The notes beneath the pieces were generated by a model, which saw only the letters and a program-made list of their open reading frames with translations, did no database searches and was not told where the DNA came from. Of a stretch of DNA of 64,000 bases, positions 30,701 through 40,186 are shown one piece after another. Made by a program: the position numbers and the translations under genes. The first letter of the stretch is position 1, and every line of letters begins with the position of its first letter. Source of the stretch: Pedobacter yonginensis (GTDB lineage Bacteria; Bacteroidota; Bacteroidia; Sphingobacteriales; Sphingobacteriaceae); assembly GCF_003173595.1 (NCBI RefSeq), contig NZ_QGNZ01000002.1, positions 248,001 to 312,000 on the forward strand. The letters are read 5' to 3'.

Positions 30701-31426
30701 GCAGTTAAAACCGATACTCAAAGGGTTAGCATGCCTTACAGAATTTAAAAAAGCTTCTGCGGTTTGCCCTGAAAGTGTTCTTCCTGAAGCATCGGTAATG
30801 GTACCAGAAATCATAATTTCTAGTTTTCTACCAATAATTTCTTCGTATTTTTTGATCGCAACAATAGCAACCTTGGCATTTAGGGTATCGAAGATGGTTT
30901 CAATTAAAAGCACATCAGAACCACCATCAACCAACCCGCGCACTTGTTCATAGTAGGCGGCCTCCAACTCATCAAAGTAAACGGCTCTGTAACCAGGATC
31001 ATTTACATTCGGCGACATAGAAAGTGTTCGGTTTGTTGGACCAATGGCACCTGCCACAAAGCATTTGCGATCTGGATGAGCAGCCATAAATTCGCTAACC
31101 GCCTCTTTTGCTACTCTCGCCCCTTCAAAACTCATTTCGTATGACAAATCTTCCATTTGGTAATCGGCCATGGAAATGCGTTGCGTACTGAAAGTATTGG
31201 TTTCGATAATATCTGCACCAGCATTCAAATACTCCAAATGGATGGCCTTTATAATATCCGGGCGGGTTATGTTTAAGAGGTCGTTATTCCCCTTTACATC
31301 GCAAGGATGGTTAGCAAAACGTTCCCCTCTAAAATCTGCTTCTGATAAAGTATAACGTTGAATCATGGTGCCCATGGCCCCATCAATTACTAAAATACGT
31401 TTTTCTAATTCTTCTCTAATGCTCAT
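27749..31426 (-). CDS. metH: Cobalamin-dependent methionine synthase
   Basis: 1225 residues, the full four-module enzyme (E. coli 1227). Homocysteine-binding module at the N-terminus with DGAMGTMIQ and the zinc ligands in [11 protein letters not shown]. Methyl-THF (pterin) module with [14 protein letters not shown]. Cobalamin module with the [11 protein letters not shown]12-ligand His (residues ~755-765). C-terminal AdoMet reactivation module with [15 protein letters not shown]. Cytoplasmic. It is preceded by a SAM-I riboswitch and followed by metF. B12 must be made elsewhere in the genome or imported. Confidence 0.98.
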   Translation of the reverse strand: MSIREELEKRILVIDGAMGTMIQRYTLSEADFRGERFANHPCDVKGNNDLLNITRPDIIKAIHLEYLNAGADIIETNTFSTQRISMADYQMEDLSYEMSFEGARVAKEAVSEFMAAHPDRKCFVAGAIGPTNRTLSMSPNVNDPGYRAVYFDELEAAYYEQVRGLVDGGSDVLLIETIFDTLNAKVAIVAIKKYEEIIGRKLEIMISGTITDASGRTLSGQTAEAFLNSVRHANPLSIGFNCALGAKEMRPHIEELAAKAGCYVSAYPNAGLPNEFGAYDEQPHETAHLVDDFISSGFVNIVGGCCGTTPEHIGCIAKNARKASPRKIPQIEPFMRLSGLEPVTITPESIFVNIGERTNITGSPKFSKLILGGDYEAALAVALQQVEGGAQIIDVNMDEGMLDSEAAMTKFLNLIASEPDIAKLPIMVDSSKWSVIENGLKCLQGKGIVNSISLKEGENKFRESAKKIMQYGAAVVVMAFDEQGQADNYERRKEICKRSYDILVHEIGFPAEDIIFDPNILTVATGLEEHNNYAVDFINATRWIKENLPYAKVSGGVSNISFSFRGNNTVREAMHSAFLYHAIQAGLDMGIVNAGMLEVYQEIPPELLERVEDVLLNRREDATERLVEYADTIKSKGKEIVRDEEWRKGTVEDRLSHSLVKGIVEYLDDDVEEARQKYARPIQVIEGPLMDGMNIVGDLFGAGKMFLPQVVKSARVMKKAVAYLLPFIEQEKLDNPDQDQSSSAGKVLMATVKGDVHDIGKNIVGVVLACNNFEIVDMGVMVPAQEIIKKAKEINADIIGLSGLITPSLDEMVHFAKEMEREGFTIPLIIGGATTSRIHAAVKVAPNYSGPAIHVLDASRSVTVCSTLMNPETKDEYVAGIRAEYDKAREAHLNKRSDKRFKTLEDARANKFKIDFKENLTVPQFTGTKVFDNYPLEELVPYIDWTPFFHTWELRGSYPKIFDDKNVGDEAKKLFHDAQVLLKRILDEKLLTARGVIGFWPANAIGDDIELQVGDGDSEELNRVVIHTLRQQAEKVDGQPYYALSDFIAPKESGVQDYFGGFAVTTGIGIDELVNEFEANHDDYNSIMAKALADRLAEAFAERMHERVRKEYWGYAKDENLDNSALIKEEYAGIRPAPGYPACPEHTEKGTLFQLLNAEQEIGLHLTESYAMYPTAAVSGFYFAHPDSRYFGLGKITKDQIEDYAARKNMTIEEVERWLSPNLAY

Positions 31427-31596
31427 TTGTTGTTGTTAGTACCAAAAACCTTAAATCGAATATCAAAATGCCCTAATATTCTACTAATGGTAAATGATGC
31501 GCAAAATATACAGACTAAATTTGTCTCGATATTTATGCTTTATACCTGATGTTTAAAAGGCTTATTTAAAAAGTGGCACGTAAGCGATACCCTAAA

Positions 31597-31705
31597 CTTA
31601 TCTGTTCCGCACCAACAATAATCAGTACGAATAGAATTTAGCACCTTGTTGGCACAGGTTGCTAAGACATCTTTGGGTCTAATCCCTCCGTCTTTCTTAA
31701 TAAGC
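31597..31705 (-). ncRNA. SAM-I (S-box) riboswitch
   Basis: Read on the minus strand, it contains the conserved S-box landmarks in order: CTTATTAAGAAAG at the P1 5' side, ACGGAGGGA kink-turn, GACCC, GCAACC, AAGGTGCTAAATTC, and GAACAGATAAG closing P1. P1 forms between bases 31700-31704 and 31597-31601. It lies 170 nt upstream of metH. It should repress metH-metF when S-adenosylmethionine is abundant. The expression platform is not obvious; GCTTA...TAAGC followed by CTTTT near 31561-31586 is a weak terminator candidate. Confidence 0.95.
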
Positions 31706-31708
31706 ACA

Positions 31709-31740
31709 CAAAAATGCAACAAAGCAACATCAATTCCAAA
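31709..31740 (-). promoter_or_regulatory. Promoter of the metH-metF transcript
   Basis: On the minus strand, TTTG (31740-31737), 20 bp, then CATTTTTG (31716-31709), one mismatch from TAnnTTTG. It would start transcription just at the 5' edge of the SAM riboswitch. Confidence 0.65.
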
Positions 31741-31761
31741 AATTATCGGGCAACTGCCAAA

Positions 31762-31797
31762 TAAAATTACAAAGGCCATGCAATTATGCACGGCCTT
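31762..31797 (-). terminator. Terminator of the Bax-inhibitor gene
   Basis: AAGGCCGTGCA / TGCATGGCCTT stem on the minus strand (one G-U, 4-nt loop), followed by TGTAATTTTATTT, 25 bp after the stop codon at 31822. Confidence 0.8.
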
Positions 31798-31821
31798 AAG
31801 AATATTGTTCTGTTTATGAAA

Positions 31822-32577
31822 TTATTTTCTGTTTCCGAATATGCGAAGCAAAAAGATAAAGATGTTTAGGAAATCTAAATACAATGATAAAGCAGCAACA
31901 ATCGAAGTTTTCTTAGCATCAACAGATAATACCTGATCTCCACTTGCTTCAATTCCTTCTCCAATTCTTTTGATTTTCTGAACATCATAAGCGGTTAAAG
32001 CGGTAAATATAGCCACCCCTGCATAGGCCAATAGCAAATTAAAACCTTCACTTTGGATAAAATAATTAATTAGGGTTGCCACAACAAGCCCAATAACCCC
32101 AACCATTAAAATAGTGCCGAACTTACTTAAATCTACATTGGTAGTGTATCCCATTACAGCCATAATTCCGAAAATACCAGTTGCGCCAGCAAAACAACTT
32201 ACTACAGAGCTTGATGTATATGCCCAAAGTATGAAACTTAAGCTTACACCTGTTAAGGCAGCATAAAGCACAAACAAGGCAACCAATGCTACATAAGAAA
32301 GCCTGCTCAAGCCGAAACTAATTGTCATAACAAGACCAAGTGGAGCAAACATGGCAATGTAACCGAAAATGGTTGTGCTCACTTTTCCAGTTTCTGGGTT
32401 TACTACCCTCAAATACTGCATCAATTCTAAATTTGTACCAAAAAGGTATGCGGCAAGGGTTGATAAGCCTAGCGCTACAAACATCCATGTAAAAACGCTT
32501 GCGAAGAATTTTTTTGAAACCGATCCCTCCTCTACGAAAACACTATTCTTTTGATATTGAAAATTTTGTTGTTCCAT
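31822..32577 (-). CDS. Bax inhibitor-1/YccA family membrane protein
   Basis: 251 residues with seven predicted membrane segments after a short cytoplasmic N-terminus (FFASVFTWMFVALGLSTLAAYL is the first). The C-terminal pattern matches the BI-1 family: FTALTAYDVQKIKRIGEG, then ALSLYLDFLNIFIFLLRIFGNRK. Members are inner-membrane proteins proposed to leak or sense calcium/pH; YccA also interacts with FtsH. It is monocistronic with its own terminator. Confidence 0.93.
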   Translation of the reverse strand: MEQQNFQYQKNSVFVEEGSVSKKFFASVFTWMFVALGLSTLAAYLFGTNLELMQYLRVVNPETGKVSTTIFGYIAMFAPLGLVMTISFGLSRLSYVALVALFVLYAALTGVSLSFILWAYTSSSVVSCFAGATGIFGIMAVMGYTTNVDLSKFGTILMVGVIGLVVATLINYFIQSEGFNLLLAYAGVAIFTALTAYDVQKIKRIGEGIEASGDQVLSVDAKKTSIVAALSLYLDFLNIFIFLLRIFGNRK

Positions 32578-32615
32578 TTTAATTTGTGTATGTATAATAA
32601 TATAAAAATAAGGCT

Positions 32616-33182
32616 TTAATTCAATCTTTTTGTCAGTTGCTCTTCAACTTTTTTAAAGAATTGTAAAGGCTTTAAAGTTCGCCAAGGCATTTCATCAAAA
32701 GCTCCCCCGAAGTTTATAAAATAATCGATATTGTTATCCTTAAACTCTCGAATCACATGCTCGCTAAAGTTGATGCCGGCAATCCATCCTTCTTCCACTT
32801 CTTGAAACCATTCTTCATAGTAACTGTCATCAGAAGCATGAAAATTTAAAACATTTTCGCCAATAAGGATAAACTTGTTAATGCCCTCATCCATCATCAG
32901 TTCCAAAATATCGCGCTTCAACAACATAATATCGTTATTAATGGCATCATTCCATTCTCCAATAAATTCTATTATGGCATAACTTCTGTCGTAATCGGCA
33001 AACAATACTTTCATATAAAGCGTGTTCGAACCAAATTCATCCCATTGCGGGTGTAACAAGAAGTTGTATATCTGCTTATCGAAATAAAGCTCCGAATATT
33101 CGGTATTATAAAATGGCGAACGCTCATCTTCTGCCGAAATATATTCATCTCTCCACTGATAATAAGGCTCTATTTCGTGCAT
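32616..33182 (-). CDS. Conserved protein of unknown function
   Basis: 188 residues, acidic, with many Glu, Asp and aromatic residues and no leader or membrane segment, so cytoplasmic. It starts MHEIEPYYQWRDEYISAEDERSPFYNTEYSE and has GINFSEHVIREFKDNNIDYFINFGGAFDEMPWRTLKPLQFF near the end. I recognise this as a conserved Bacteroidetes hypothetical without assigned function. It lies between murQ and the Bax-inhibitor gene in the same direction, 38 bp from the latter. Confidence 0.75.
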   Translation of the reverse strand: MHEIEPYYQWRDEYISAEDERSPFYNTEYSELYFDKQIYNFLLHPQWDEFGSNTLYMKVLFADYDRSYAIIEFIGEWNDAINNDIMLLKRDILELMMDEGINKFILIGENVLNFHASDDSYYEEWFQEVEEGWIAGINFSEHVIREFKDNNIDYFINFGGAFDEMPWRTLKPLQFFKKVEEQLTKRLN

Positions 33183-33272
33183 TGGTAAATTTTAATTTTG
33201 ATTGAACGTTTTGAAAGCGCAAATGTTTCAAATGTTGGTGATTATACGCATTGCTACAGTTGATCTTATTTA

Positions 33273-34088
33273 TTACTGAGGTTGTTTTTGCCCAGCGGCA
33301 ACGGCTTTTCGAACACTTCCGTACTGCGTTAACAATTCGGCAGCTTCGTTGTAATCAATCTTCAATTCATTGGCAACCATTTGCACACCGCGATCAACCA
33401 ACTTGTGATTTGTTAACTGCATATCAACCATTTTATTGCCAACTACACGTCCCAATTGCACCATTACCGTGGTACTCAGCATGTTTAGAACCAGTTTTTG
33501 AGCCGTTCCAGATTTCATCCGTGTAGAACCGGTAATAAATTCAGGACCAACAACCACTTCAACCGGAAAATCAGATTCTGCAGCAATCGGACCACCCGTA
33601 TTGCAAACAATGCATCCTGTTAAAACACCCATTTTACGAGCGGTATTTAAACCACCAATTACGTAAGGTGTGGTGCCAGATGCGGCTAAGCCTACTAAGC
33701 AATCCTTTTCATTAATGTTAAACTCTTGCAAATCTTTCCAAGCTTGTTCTGCATCATCTTCGGCAAACTCTACAGCTTTTCTTATGGCGGTATCACCGCC
33801 AGCAATTATGCCCACTACCCAATCGAAGGGTACACCATAAGTTGGAGGACATTCAGAGGCATCTACAACGCCCAAACGGCCACTTGTTCCTGCACCAATA
33901 TAAAAAAGACGACCGCCTTTTTTCATTCTTTCGGCAACTGCCGAAGTTAATTTTTCTATCTGAGGCAAAGATTTTTCAACTGCGAAAGCCACAGTTTTAT
34001 CTTCGTTATTAATGCCCTGCAAAACTTCCATTACCGACATTTGATCAATGTGGTTATAGTTGGATTCGTGCTCGGTTACTCTGTCCAT
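33273..34088 (-). CDS. murQ: N-acetylmuramic acid 6-phosphate etherase
   Basis: 271 residues. Cleaves the lactyl ether of MurNAc-6-P in cell-wall recycling, giving GlcNAc-6-P and lactate. SIS-domain enzyme: RLFYIGAGTSGRLGVVDASECPPTYG, GLAASGTTPYVIGGLN, and the C-terminal EFITGSTRMKSGTAQKLVLNMLST. It is shorter than E. coli MurQ (298), as common in Bacteroidetes. No anhydro-MurNAc kinase gene is adjacent in this window. Confidence 0.95.
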   Translation of the reverse strand: MDRVTEHESNYNHIDQMSVMEVLQGINNEDKTVAFAVEKSLPQIEKLTSAVAERMKKGGRLFYIGAGTSGRLGVVDASECPPTYGVPFDWVVGIIAGGDTAIRKAVEFAEDDAEQAWKDLQEFNINEKDCLVGLAASGTTPYVIGGLNTARKMGVLTGCIVCNTGGPIAAESDFPVEVVVGPEFITGSTRMKSGTAQKLVLNMLSTTVMVQLGRVVGNKMVDMQLTNHKLVDRGVQMVANELKIDYNEAAELLTQYGSVRKAVAAGQKQPQ

Positions 34089-34258
34089 AAATTTAATTTT
34101 GATAAAATTCGGTAAATTCTTTCTAAAAACTGGCTTAAAAATTCAAAAATATATGTTCAAATGCGAAAGTTGTAAATCGCAAACTTAATTTATAATAAAA
34201 ATTATAAACAAAAGACAGTTAAATTGAGTTAAAAAATTAACCAACCCGCTAATTTTCA

Positions 34259-34266
34259 TAAATTTG
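34259..34266 (+). promoter_or_regulatory. -7 element for the S41 peptidase gene
   Basis: A perfect TAAATTTG (TAnnTTTG) 11 bp before the ATG at 34278, implying a very short 5' leader. No clear TTTG at the correct upstream spacing. Confidence 0.4.
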
Positions 34267-34277
34267 TAGCAACGCTG

Positions 34278-35885
34278 ATGAAGAAAAATACCCGTAACAA
34301 TCTATTGATATCCCTGAGCTATTCTATCATTTTAATAGCAGGAATGGTATTGGGTATAAAATTTATCAAAGATCAAGGTTACGGCGTTCAAAAAAACTCA
34401 AAACTTGCCGATAACAATTCCGAAAAACTCGATGAAATTCTTCACATCATCAATCGGAATTATGTTGATGACATCAATACCGATTCGCTACAGAATTTGC
34501 CTATCGATAGCGTGCTTCACCAACTCGATCCGCATAGCGTTTATCTTCCGCCATCTGATGCGCAAGATATGACCGATAACCTAGAAGGAAATTTTGAAGG
34601 CGTGGGCATTGAATACTATATGCTTAACGATACCATGATGGTTACCGGAGTGGTTAAAGATGGCCCAGCATATCAAGCCGGAATTAAACTTGGCGATAAA
34701 ATTTTGAGTATAGATTCTACTTACGTAAGTGGAAGAAATTTGCCCAAAGAACAACTCACCGGCCGCTTTAAAGGCAAAGCAGGAAGCGGTGTAAGTGTGC
34801 TATTAACCAGAGCCGGACTTAGCCAACCAAGCAGACTGATGGTTACCAGAGGCAAAGTAAACATCAGCAGTATTGATGCTTATTACATGATGAACAGCGA
34901 AACAGGCTACGTACGCATTAGTAAGTTTGGTGCCAACACCGATGAAGATTTCGCCCTTGCAGCCAATAACCTAAAGGCTAGAGGGATGAAAAAACTTATT
35001 CTAGACTTACGCGATAACGGTGGTGGCTATTTTACCGCAGCAACAGGTTTGGCAGATCAGTTTCTGCCCGAAAATAAACTCATTGTGTACACCCAAGGCA
35101 AGCACGAACCCCGCACCGATTACTTTTCTACCGGTAACGGCGCTTTCCAGCAAGGCAAACTAGCCGTATTAATTAACGAAAATACCGCCTCGGCCAGCGA
35201 AATTGTTGCCGGTGCCATACAAGATTTAGGCAGGGGAATTATCGTGGGTCGCCGATCGTTTGGCAAAGGCTTGGTACAAGAACAATTTGCTTTTGGCGAT
35301 GGCTCTGCACTAAACCTTACCATCGCCAGATACTATACCCCATCAGGCAGAAGCATACAAAAATCATATAAAAAAGGTTATGATGCATACAAGCATGAGC
35401 TTGATGAACGAATGAGCGATGGCGAACTTACCGGTGATCGAACATCCTTTCAGGATTCTATTGAAAAGGCAGAAGGTGTTAACGTTACATCAACAAAAAA
35501 ATTCAGAACGAGTGGTGGCATCCAACCCGATATTTTTGTAAAACTAGATACCACCGGCTACAATAGATTTTATGCCAACTTAGTCAGCAAGAAAATTCTC
35601 TCCGATTTTGTTTTCAATGTGTTAACCAACAGATACAGTGCAAGTTTTGTAGAACAAAACATCAACATCTTTAACATTAACGATAATGATTTTAGAGATT
35701 TTATCGGTTTCATCCAACGTAAAAACGTACCCATTGATCGGATGCAGCTTTATAGTTCCAAATCAGTTATTCAAAATGATTTGAAAGCCTTACTATGTCG
35801 TTACTACTTAGGCGATGTTGGGTATTACAGAGCTGTCAATCAGAATGATAACGCAGTAAAACAAGCCTTGGCAAACCTACAATAA
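34278..35885 (+). CDS. C-terminal processing peptidase (S41, PDZ domain)
   Basis: 535 residues with one N-terminal membrane anchor (residues 9-27), so a periplasmic protease held at the inner membrane. The PDZ domain (~95-175) has GNFEGVGIEYYMLNDTMMVTGVVKDGPAYQAGIKLGDKI. The S41 core has LRDNGGGYFTAATGLADQFL, the nucleophile Ser in NENTASASEIVAGAI and the general-base Lys in RRSFGKGLVQEQ. This is CtpA/Prc-like, likely trimming envelope proteins or controlling cell-wall hydrolases. It is monocistronic and followed by a 158-bp repeat array. Confidence 0.95.
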   Translation: MKKNTRNNLLISLSYSIILIAGMVLGIKFIKDQGYGVQKNSKLADNNSEKLDEILHIINRNYVDDINTDSLQNLPIDSVLHQLDPHSVYLPPSDAQDMTDNLEGNFEGVGIEYYMLNDTMMVTGVVKDGPAYQAGIKLGDKILSIDSTYVSGRNLPKEQLTGRFKGKAGSGVSVLLTRAGLSQPSRLMVTRGKVNISSIDAYYMMNSETGYVRISKFGANTDEDFALAANNLKARGMKKLILDLRDNGGGYFTAATGLADQFLPENKLIVYTQGKHEPRTDYFSTGNGAFQQGKLAVLINENTASASEIVAGAIQDLGRGIIVGRRSFGKGLVQEQFAFGDGSALNLTIARYYTPSGRSIQKSYKKGYDAYKHELDERMSDGELTGDRTSFQDSIEKAEGVNVTSTKKFRTSGGIQPDIFVKLDTTGYNRFYANLVSKKILSDFVFNVLTNRYSASFVEQNINIFNINDNDFRDFIGFIQRKNVPIDRMQLYSSKSVIQNDLKALLCRYYLGDVGYYRAVNQNDNAVKQALANLQ

Positions 35886-35940
35886 CCTTATTATTGGTGA
35901 GGCGACAACCATAAAATACGCACTTTTGTGGCTCATTAAA

Positions 35941-36439
35941 TAAACAATAGCTTAGTTTTTTTGGAAATGAACGTTCAGTAATACGACCAACCCGACAGCC
36001 CTGCTTTCCGTTATATCCCTGATGAAAAATCAGGGATGCCACTTCAATCACGTTTATGAACAAGGGTAAGCACAATAAGTTCTAGCCTATCAAAAAACTA
36101 AACGCCTTAAATCCTTTTTTGGAAATGAACGTTCAATAATACGATCAACCCGACAGCCCTGCTTTCCGTTATATCCCTGATGAAAAATCAGGGATGCCAC
36201 TTCAATCACGTTTATGAACATGGGTAAGTACAATAAGTTCTAGCCTATCAAAAAACTAAATAGCTTAAATCCTTTTTTGGAAATGAACGTTCAGTAATGC
36301 TACCAACCCGACAGCCCTGCTTTCCGTTATATCCCTGATGAAAAATCAGGGATGCCACTTCAATCACATTTATGAACAAGGGTATGTACAATAAGTATTC
36401 GCTATGCTCATGCTTGGTAGCCTATTAAAAAATTAAAAG
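35941..36439. repeat. Three 158-bp direct repeats with an internal hairpin
   Basis: The phrase GGAAATGAACGTTCA begins copies at 35963, 36121 and 36279, exactly 158 bp apart. Each copy contains the palindrome GAACGTTC and a 9-bp stem ATCCCTGAT / ATCAGGGAT with a GAAAA loop (36015, 36173 and 36331). Copies 1 and 2 differ at only a few bases; the third diverges after AATAAGT. There is no open frame in the array. It lies between the S41 peptidase and a GNAT gene. Confidence 0.95.
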
Positions 36440-36626
36440 GCAATTTTTGCGTATTAATTTTGTACCGCTACTTTTGTGACCTTTTGTGCCATATGTAGTT
36501 CAAAATAAAATTTTGTAAGCTCTACGTAATTTACGATATACCCCCAATAGAGATAGTGTGATAAGCGCATAAAAAATAACGCTCAAAAAGTAAAACTCTT
36601 AGTAAGTTATTCGGTTATCTAATAAA

Positions 36627-37145
36627 ATGCTGCTCAACATGATAGAAACCGAAAGACTCTTATTAAAGCCACTAACTCACGATCAACTTTTAAAATTCAT
36701 TAAAGACGATCATTCTCTGGAAAAAGAGTTTAAAATATTACCGACTAAAAAAAGCATCTCACCCACCCTACAAAAGGCCCTAAAAGAAACCATTTTACCC
36801 AATGTTTGCGATCAAGATAAAGACTACTTATACAACACCCTGTGGACAATCATCTCCAAACCGGATGACAAAATAGTTGGTGATATTTGCTTTGTGGGCG
36901 AGCCCGACCCGAACGGTGAAATTGAAATTGGCTATGGCACCTACGAGGAATTTCGGGGCAAGGGGTACATGACTGAAGCAGTGGGCAGAATAGTGGAATG
37001 GGCTAAAGAACAGCCAAAAGTTAAATCCATCTTTGCCTCCACAGCTAAAGAAAACATTGCTTCTTATTCTATTTTAGAGAAAAACAATTTTGTGCAAATT
37101 GGAGAAGTAGATGATATGCTGAGCTGGAACATTAAAATTAAATAA
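36627..37145 (+). CDS. GNAT family N-acetyltransferase (RimJ/RimL type)
   Basis: 172 residues. N-terminal IETERLLLKPLTHDQL is typical of ribosomal-protein or amino-group acetyltransferases of this branch. The acetyl-CoA loop lies in GYGTYEEFRGKGYMTEAVGRIVEWA, and ENIASYSILEKNNFVQIGE closes the fold. A second ATG at 36639 gives MIETERL and may be the true start. It converges with another GNAT gene, stops 9 bp apart. Substrate unknown. Confidence 0.9.
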   Translation: MLLNMIETERLLLKPLTHDQLLKFIKDDHSLEKEFKILPTKKSISPTLQKALKETILPNVCDQDKDYLYNTLWTIISKPDDKIVGDICFVGEPDPNGEIEIGYGTYEEFRGKGYMTEAVGRIVEWAKEQPKVKSIFASTAKENIASYSILEKNNFVQIGEVDDMLSWNIKIK

Positions 37146-37154
37146 CTAACAAGA

Positions 37155-37664
37155 CTATAATTCAATTTCAAATAAACTTAAACTAATGCCCTCGTAATGT
37201 TTCGGTAAACCTTCCGTTTCGGTTAGGGTTACAAGGCCTACATAATTAAAACCGCATGAGGTGTAATAGTGCAAAAGCTTTTCATTATCGGCCCAGGTAT
37301 CCATGCGGATGTATTTAATCGCATGTTTTGAAGCATAACCTTTAGCCCATTTAATAATCTCTTTTACAAAGGCATAACCCCGAAAATTAGGGTGCGTAAC
37401 AATACGGTGGATGTAGATCGAATCCCGATCGCGATTGCCCCAAATTAATTTATCATTAAAGGTTACGGCAAAAACACAAGCCACCACCCCATCAACAAGA
37501 ATTTTATACTGCCTATTTTCTGAAACTTCTTGGCTAACCAATTCTAAGCTAAAGCCTTGCCAATGTTTATTGAATACCTTTTTTTGGTGTGCTATAGCTA
37601 AATCGTAAAACTCGAAAATGGTATCAATATCACAGCTTTGGCTATTTTGTACTTGAATTTGCAT
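37155..37664 (-). CDS. GNAT family N-acetyltransferase
   Basis: 169 residues. The acetyl-CoA-binding region is RIVTHPNFRGYAFVKEIIKWAKGYA, followed by IRMDTWADNEKLLHYYTSCGFNYVG, the usual beta4-alpha3 and C-terminal signature. It is not closely similar to the neighbouring convergent GNAT protein. No substrate can be inferred. Confidence 0.88.
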   Translation of the reverse strand: MQIQVQNSQSCDIDTIFEFYDLAIAHQKKVFNKHWQGFSLELVSQEVSENRQYKILVDGVVACVFAVTFNDKLIWGNRDRDSIYIHRIVTHPNFRGYAFVKEIIKWAKGYASKHAIKYIRMDTWADNEKLLHYYTSCGFNYVGLVTLTETEGLPKHYEGISLSLFEIEL

Positions 37665-37749
37665 GGCGCAAAGGTAAAGAGGTTTTTGGAGATTGAACAG
37701 TAAAATTTAGTTGCCCAATCAATCTATATGAAATGATTTCCTTAAAAGA

Positions 37750-37784
37750 AAAGGGCTTGTCATTCTAGTGAAAGCAAGCCCTTT
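37750..37784 (-). terminator. Terminator of der
   Basis: AAAGGGCTTG / CAAGCCCTTT perfect stem enclosing a smaller hairpin, with a T-rich tail (TTTTCTTTT) on the minus strand, 52 bp after the der stop. Confidence 0.8.
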
Positions 37785-37835
37785 GTAATGATATTGAAGA
37801 TTTAACAATCGCCTTTACGGGCGTAATCTGTCATA

Positions 37836-39137
37836 TTATTTTTGTCTGAAATAAATTTGAATTGGAGAACCAGAAAAATCAAAGTTTTCTCTCAACTTAT
37901 TCTCAATGAAACGTTTATACGGATCTTTAATATACTGTGGCAAGTTGCAGAAAAATGCAAACATGGGCGAAGTCGCGTTAATTTGAGTGATGTATTTAAT
38001 TTTAATGTGCTTTCCTTTTAGTGCTGGAGGTGGAAATTTCTCAATTAGCGGCAACATTACATCATTCAATTTTGATGTAGGTATCTTTTTGCTACGGTTT
38101 TTATAAACTTCTAAAGCGGTTTCGATTGCCTTAAAAATACGTTGCTTGTTTAATACGGAGGTGAAAATGATCGGCACATCTGTAAAAGGGCGAATACGCT
38201 CGTGAATTTGCTCTTCGAAAGCTTTCATGGTTTGCGTATTTTTCTCAATTAAATCCCATTTGTTAACTAAGATTACAATACCTTTTTTGTTTTTCTCTGC
38301 AAGGTGGAAGATATTAATATCCTGACTTTCAATTCCTTCTTGGGCATCAATCATTAACACCACCACATCTGCTTCTTCTAAAGCTTTGATGGTACGCATA
38401 ACGGAATAAAACTCAAGATTTTCCTTAACCTTGGTTTTTTTACGCAATCCGGCGGTATCAATCAGCATAAATTCATGACCAAATTGGTTGTAATGAATTT
38501 TTATAGAATCGCGGGTTGTACCTGCATTTGCGGTTACAATGTTGCGTTCTTTACCAATTAAAGCATTTACTAAAGATGATTTACCTACATTCGGGCGACC
38601 AGCGATGGTTATCTTAGGCAACTGGTTTTCTTCTTCTGGAACATCTTCGAAATTTTTGATGATTTCATCCAATAGTTCTCCAGTTCCCGAACCCGTCATT
38701 GAAGATAATGGATACACTTCGCCCAAACCGAAACCGTAAAAAGTGCTAATTTCGCTATGTAGAGCGGTGTTATCTACTTTGTTTGCCGTTACAAATACCG
38801 GCTTGTTGCTTCTACGCAAAACCTGTGCAATATCATCATCCAAATCGGTAATGCCTGTAGTTACATCAACCATAAAGATCAATACACTGGCTTCTTCAAT
38901 GGCAATCATTACCTGCTCACGGATGGCGGCCTCGTACACATCTTCTGAATTGGCTACATAACCTCCGGTATCAATTACTGTAAACTGCTTGTCGGTCCAC
39001 TCGCCAACACCGTAATGTCTGTCGCGGGTTACGCCACTTAAATCATCTACAATTGCTTTGCGACTTTCGGTTAATCTATTAAAGAGGGTGCTCTTGCCTA
39101 CGTTTGGCCTGCCTACGATGGCTATAATGTTACTCAT
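37836..39137 (-). CDS. der: Ribosome biogenesis GTPase Der (EngA)
   Basis: 433 residues with two tandem GTPase domains required for 50S assembly. G1 copies are [14 protein letters not shown] (residues ~8) and [14 protein letters not shown] (~180). G3 is DTGGYV and [11 protein letters not shown]4 is TANKVDN and VNKWDLI. A KH-like domain makes up the last ~80 residues. It lies upstream (in transcript order) of a terminator and downstream of era, separated by 131 bp with an inverted repeat. Confidence 0.97.
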   Translation of the reverse strand: MSNIIAIVGRPNVGKSTLFNRLTESRKAIVDDLSGVTRDRHYGVGEWTDKQFTVIDTGGYVANSEDVYEAAIREQVMIAIEEASVLIFMVDVTTGITDLDDDIAQVLRRSNKPVFVTANKVDNTALHSEISTFYGFGLGEVYPLSSMTGSGTGELLDEIIKNFEDVPEEENQLPKITIAGRPNVGKSSLVNALIGKERNIVTANAGTTRDSIKIHYNQFGHEFMLIDTAGLRKKTKVKENLEFYSVMRTIKALEEADVVVLMIDAQEGIESQDINIFHLAEKNKKGIVILVNKWDLIEKNTQTMKAFEEQIHERIRPFTDVPIIFTSVLNKQRIFKAIETALEVYKNRSKKIPTSKLNDVMLPLIEKFPPPALKGKHIKIKYITQINATSPMFAFFCNLPQYIKDPYKRFIENKLRENFDFSGSPIQIYFRQK

Positions 39138-39148
39138 GATCTGTGTTA

Positions 39149-39232
39149 TTGATAGTTAATGGCTTATAGTTAATGGTCGGGATATCTAGGCGTTCTGCAT
39201 AAATGATTTGGCTATCAGCCATTGACTATCAA
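39149..39232. repeat. Inverted repeat between era and der
   Basis: TTGATAGTTAATGGCT (39149-39164) and AGCCATTGACTATCAA (39217-39232) are inverted copies with one mismatch in 16. A partial direct copy TATAGTTAATGG lies at 39165-39176. No open frame. It could be an RNA hairpin or a small dispersed repeat. Confidence 0.7.
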
Positions 39233-39268
39233 CTACTAACCGATTTCTTTCGGGCTGCAAAGGTACGC

Positions 39269-40165
39269 TTAATTATCGTAACCAAAGCTCTTTAGGTAGT
39301 TCTTTTTGCTTCTCCAATCCGGAATCACCTTTACGAATAACTCAAGAAACACTTTTTTATCCAAAAATTTCTCGATCTCGGTACGGGCTTCGGTGCCTAC
39401 TTTCTTAAGCATACTACCACCTGTGCCAATTAAAATGTTTTTTTGCGAATCGCGTTCTACCACAATTTCAGCACTGATGCGAATCATATCGCCTTTGCCA
39501 TGTTTAAGTTGTTCTTCTTTAAAACTTTTAACAATTACCTCGGTGCTGTAAGGGATTTCTTTCTGATAATTTAAGAAGATTTTTTCGCGAATAATCTCCG
39601 AAACGAAGAAGCGCTCAGAGCGATCGGTATAATCTTCTTTATCGTAGTAAGCTGGATGTTCTGGCAATAAATCGAGCACCAAATCCATAATTCCATCTAA
39701 ATTGTGATTATGCAGTGCAGAAATGGCGTGGATGGAAACTGGTTTTAGCTTTTCTTGCCAATAGGCAATCTTTTCATCAACCTGTTCTTGTAGGGCTTTA
39801 TCTATCTTATTGATGAGTACAATGGTGGGAATATCTCGGTTTAAAATTTTCTCCAAAACATCCTCTTCGTCATGCTCTTCATTAATGTCCGTTACAAATA
39901 AAAGTACGTCGGCATCGGTTAAAGATCCGTTAACAAAACTCATCATACTCTCCTGTAAGCTGTATTTTGGCTTGATTATGCCCGGAGTATCAGAAAAAAC
40001 GATCTGATAATCTTCTTCATTTACGATGCCCAAAATACGGTGTCTTGTGGTTTGAGCCTTAGGAGTTATAATGCTAAGTCGCTCGCCTACAAGCACATTC
40101 ATGAGGGTTGATTTACCTACATTTGGTTTACCTATTATACTAACAAAACCTGCTTTATGCGCCAT
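39269..40165 (-). CDS. era: GTPase Era
   Basis: 298 residues from the ATG at 40165 (MAHKAGFVSIIGKPNVG); an upstream TTG would add 11 residues and overlap the tRNA promoter. It binds 16S rRNA during 30S maturation. G1 [15 protein letters not shown]2/G3 TTRHRILGIV and DTPGII, G4 INKIDKA, then a C-terminal KH domain with IGTGGSMLKKVGTEARTEIE. It is followed by der in the same orientation. Confidence 0.97.
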   Translation of the reverse strand: MAHKAGFVSIIGKPNVGKSTLMNVLVGERLSIITPKAQTTRHRILGIVNEEDYQIVFSDTPGIIKPKYSLQESMMSFVNGSLTDADVLLFVTDINEEHDEEDVLEKILNRDIPTIVLINKIDKALQEQVDEKIAYWQEKLKPVSIHAISALHNHNLDGIMDLVLDLLPEHPAYYDKEDYTDRSERFFVSEIIREKIFLNYQKEIPYSTEVIVKSFKEEQLKHGKGDMIRISAEIVVERDSQKNILIGTGGSMLKKVGTEARTEIEKFLDKKVFLELFVKVIPDWRSKKNYLKSFGYDN

Positions 40166-40186
40166 TAAAATATTTTTTAAAAAAAA

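Noticed and set aside
31540-31791. 83-codon open frame on the minus strand upstream of metH
   Set aside because: It runs straight through the SAM-I riboswitch and its promoter; the conserved bases are explained by RNA structure, not coding.
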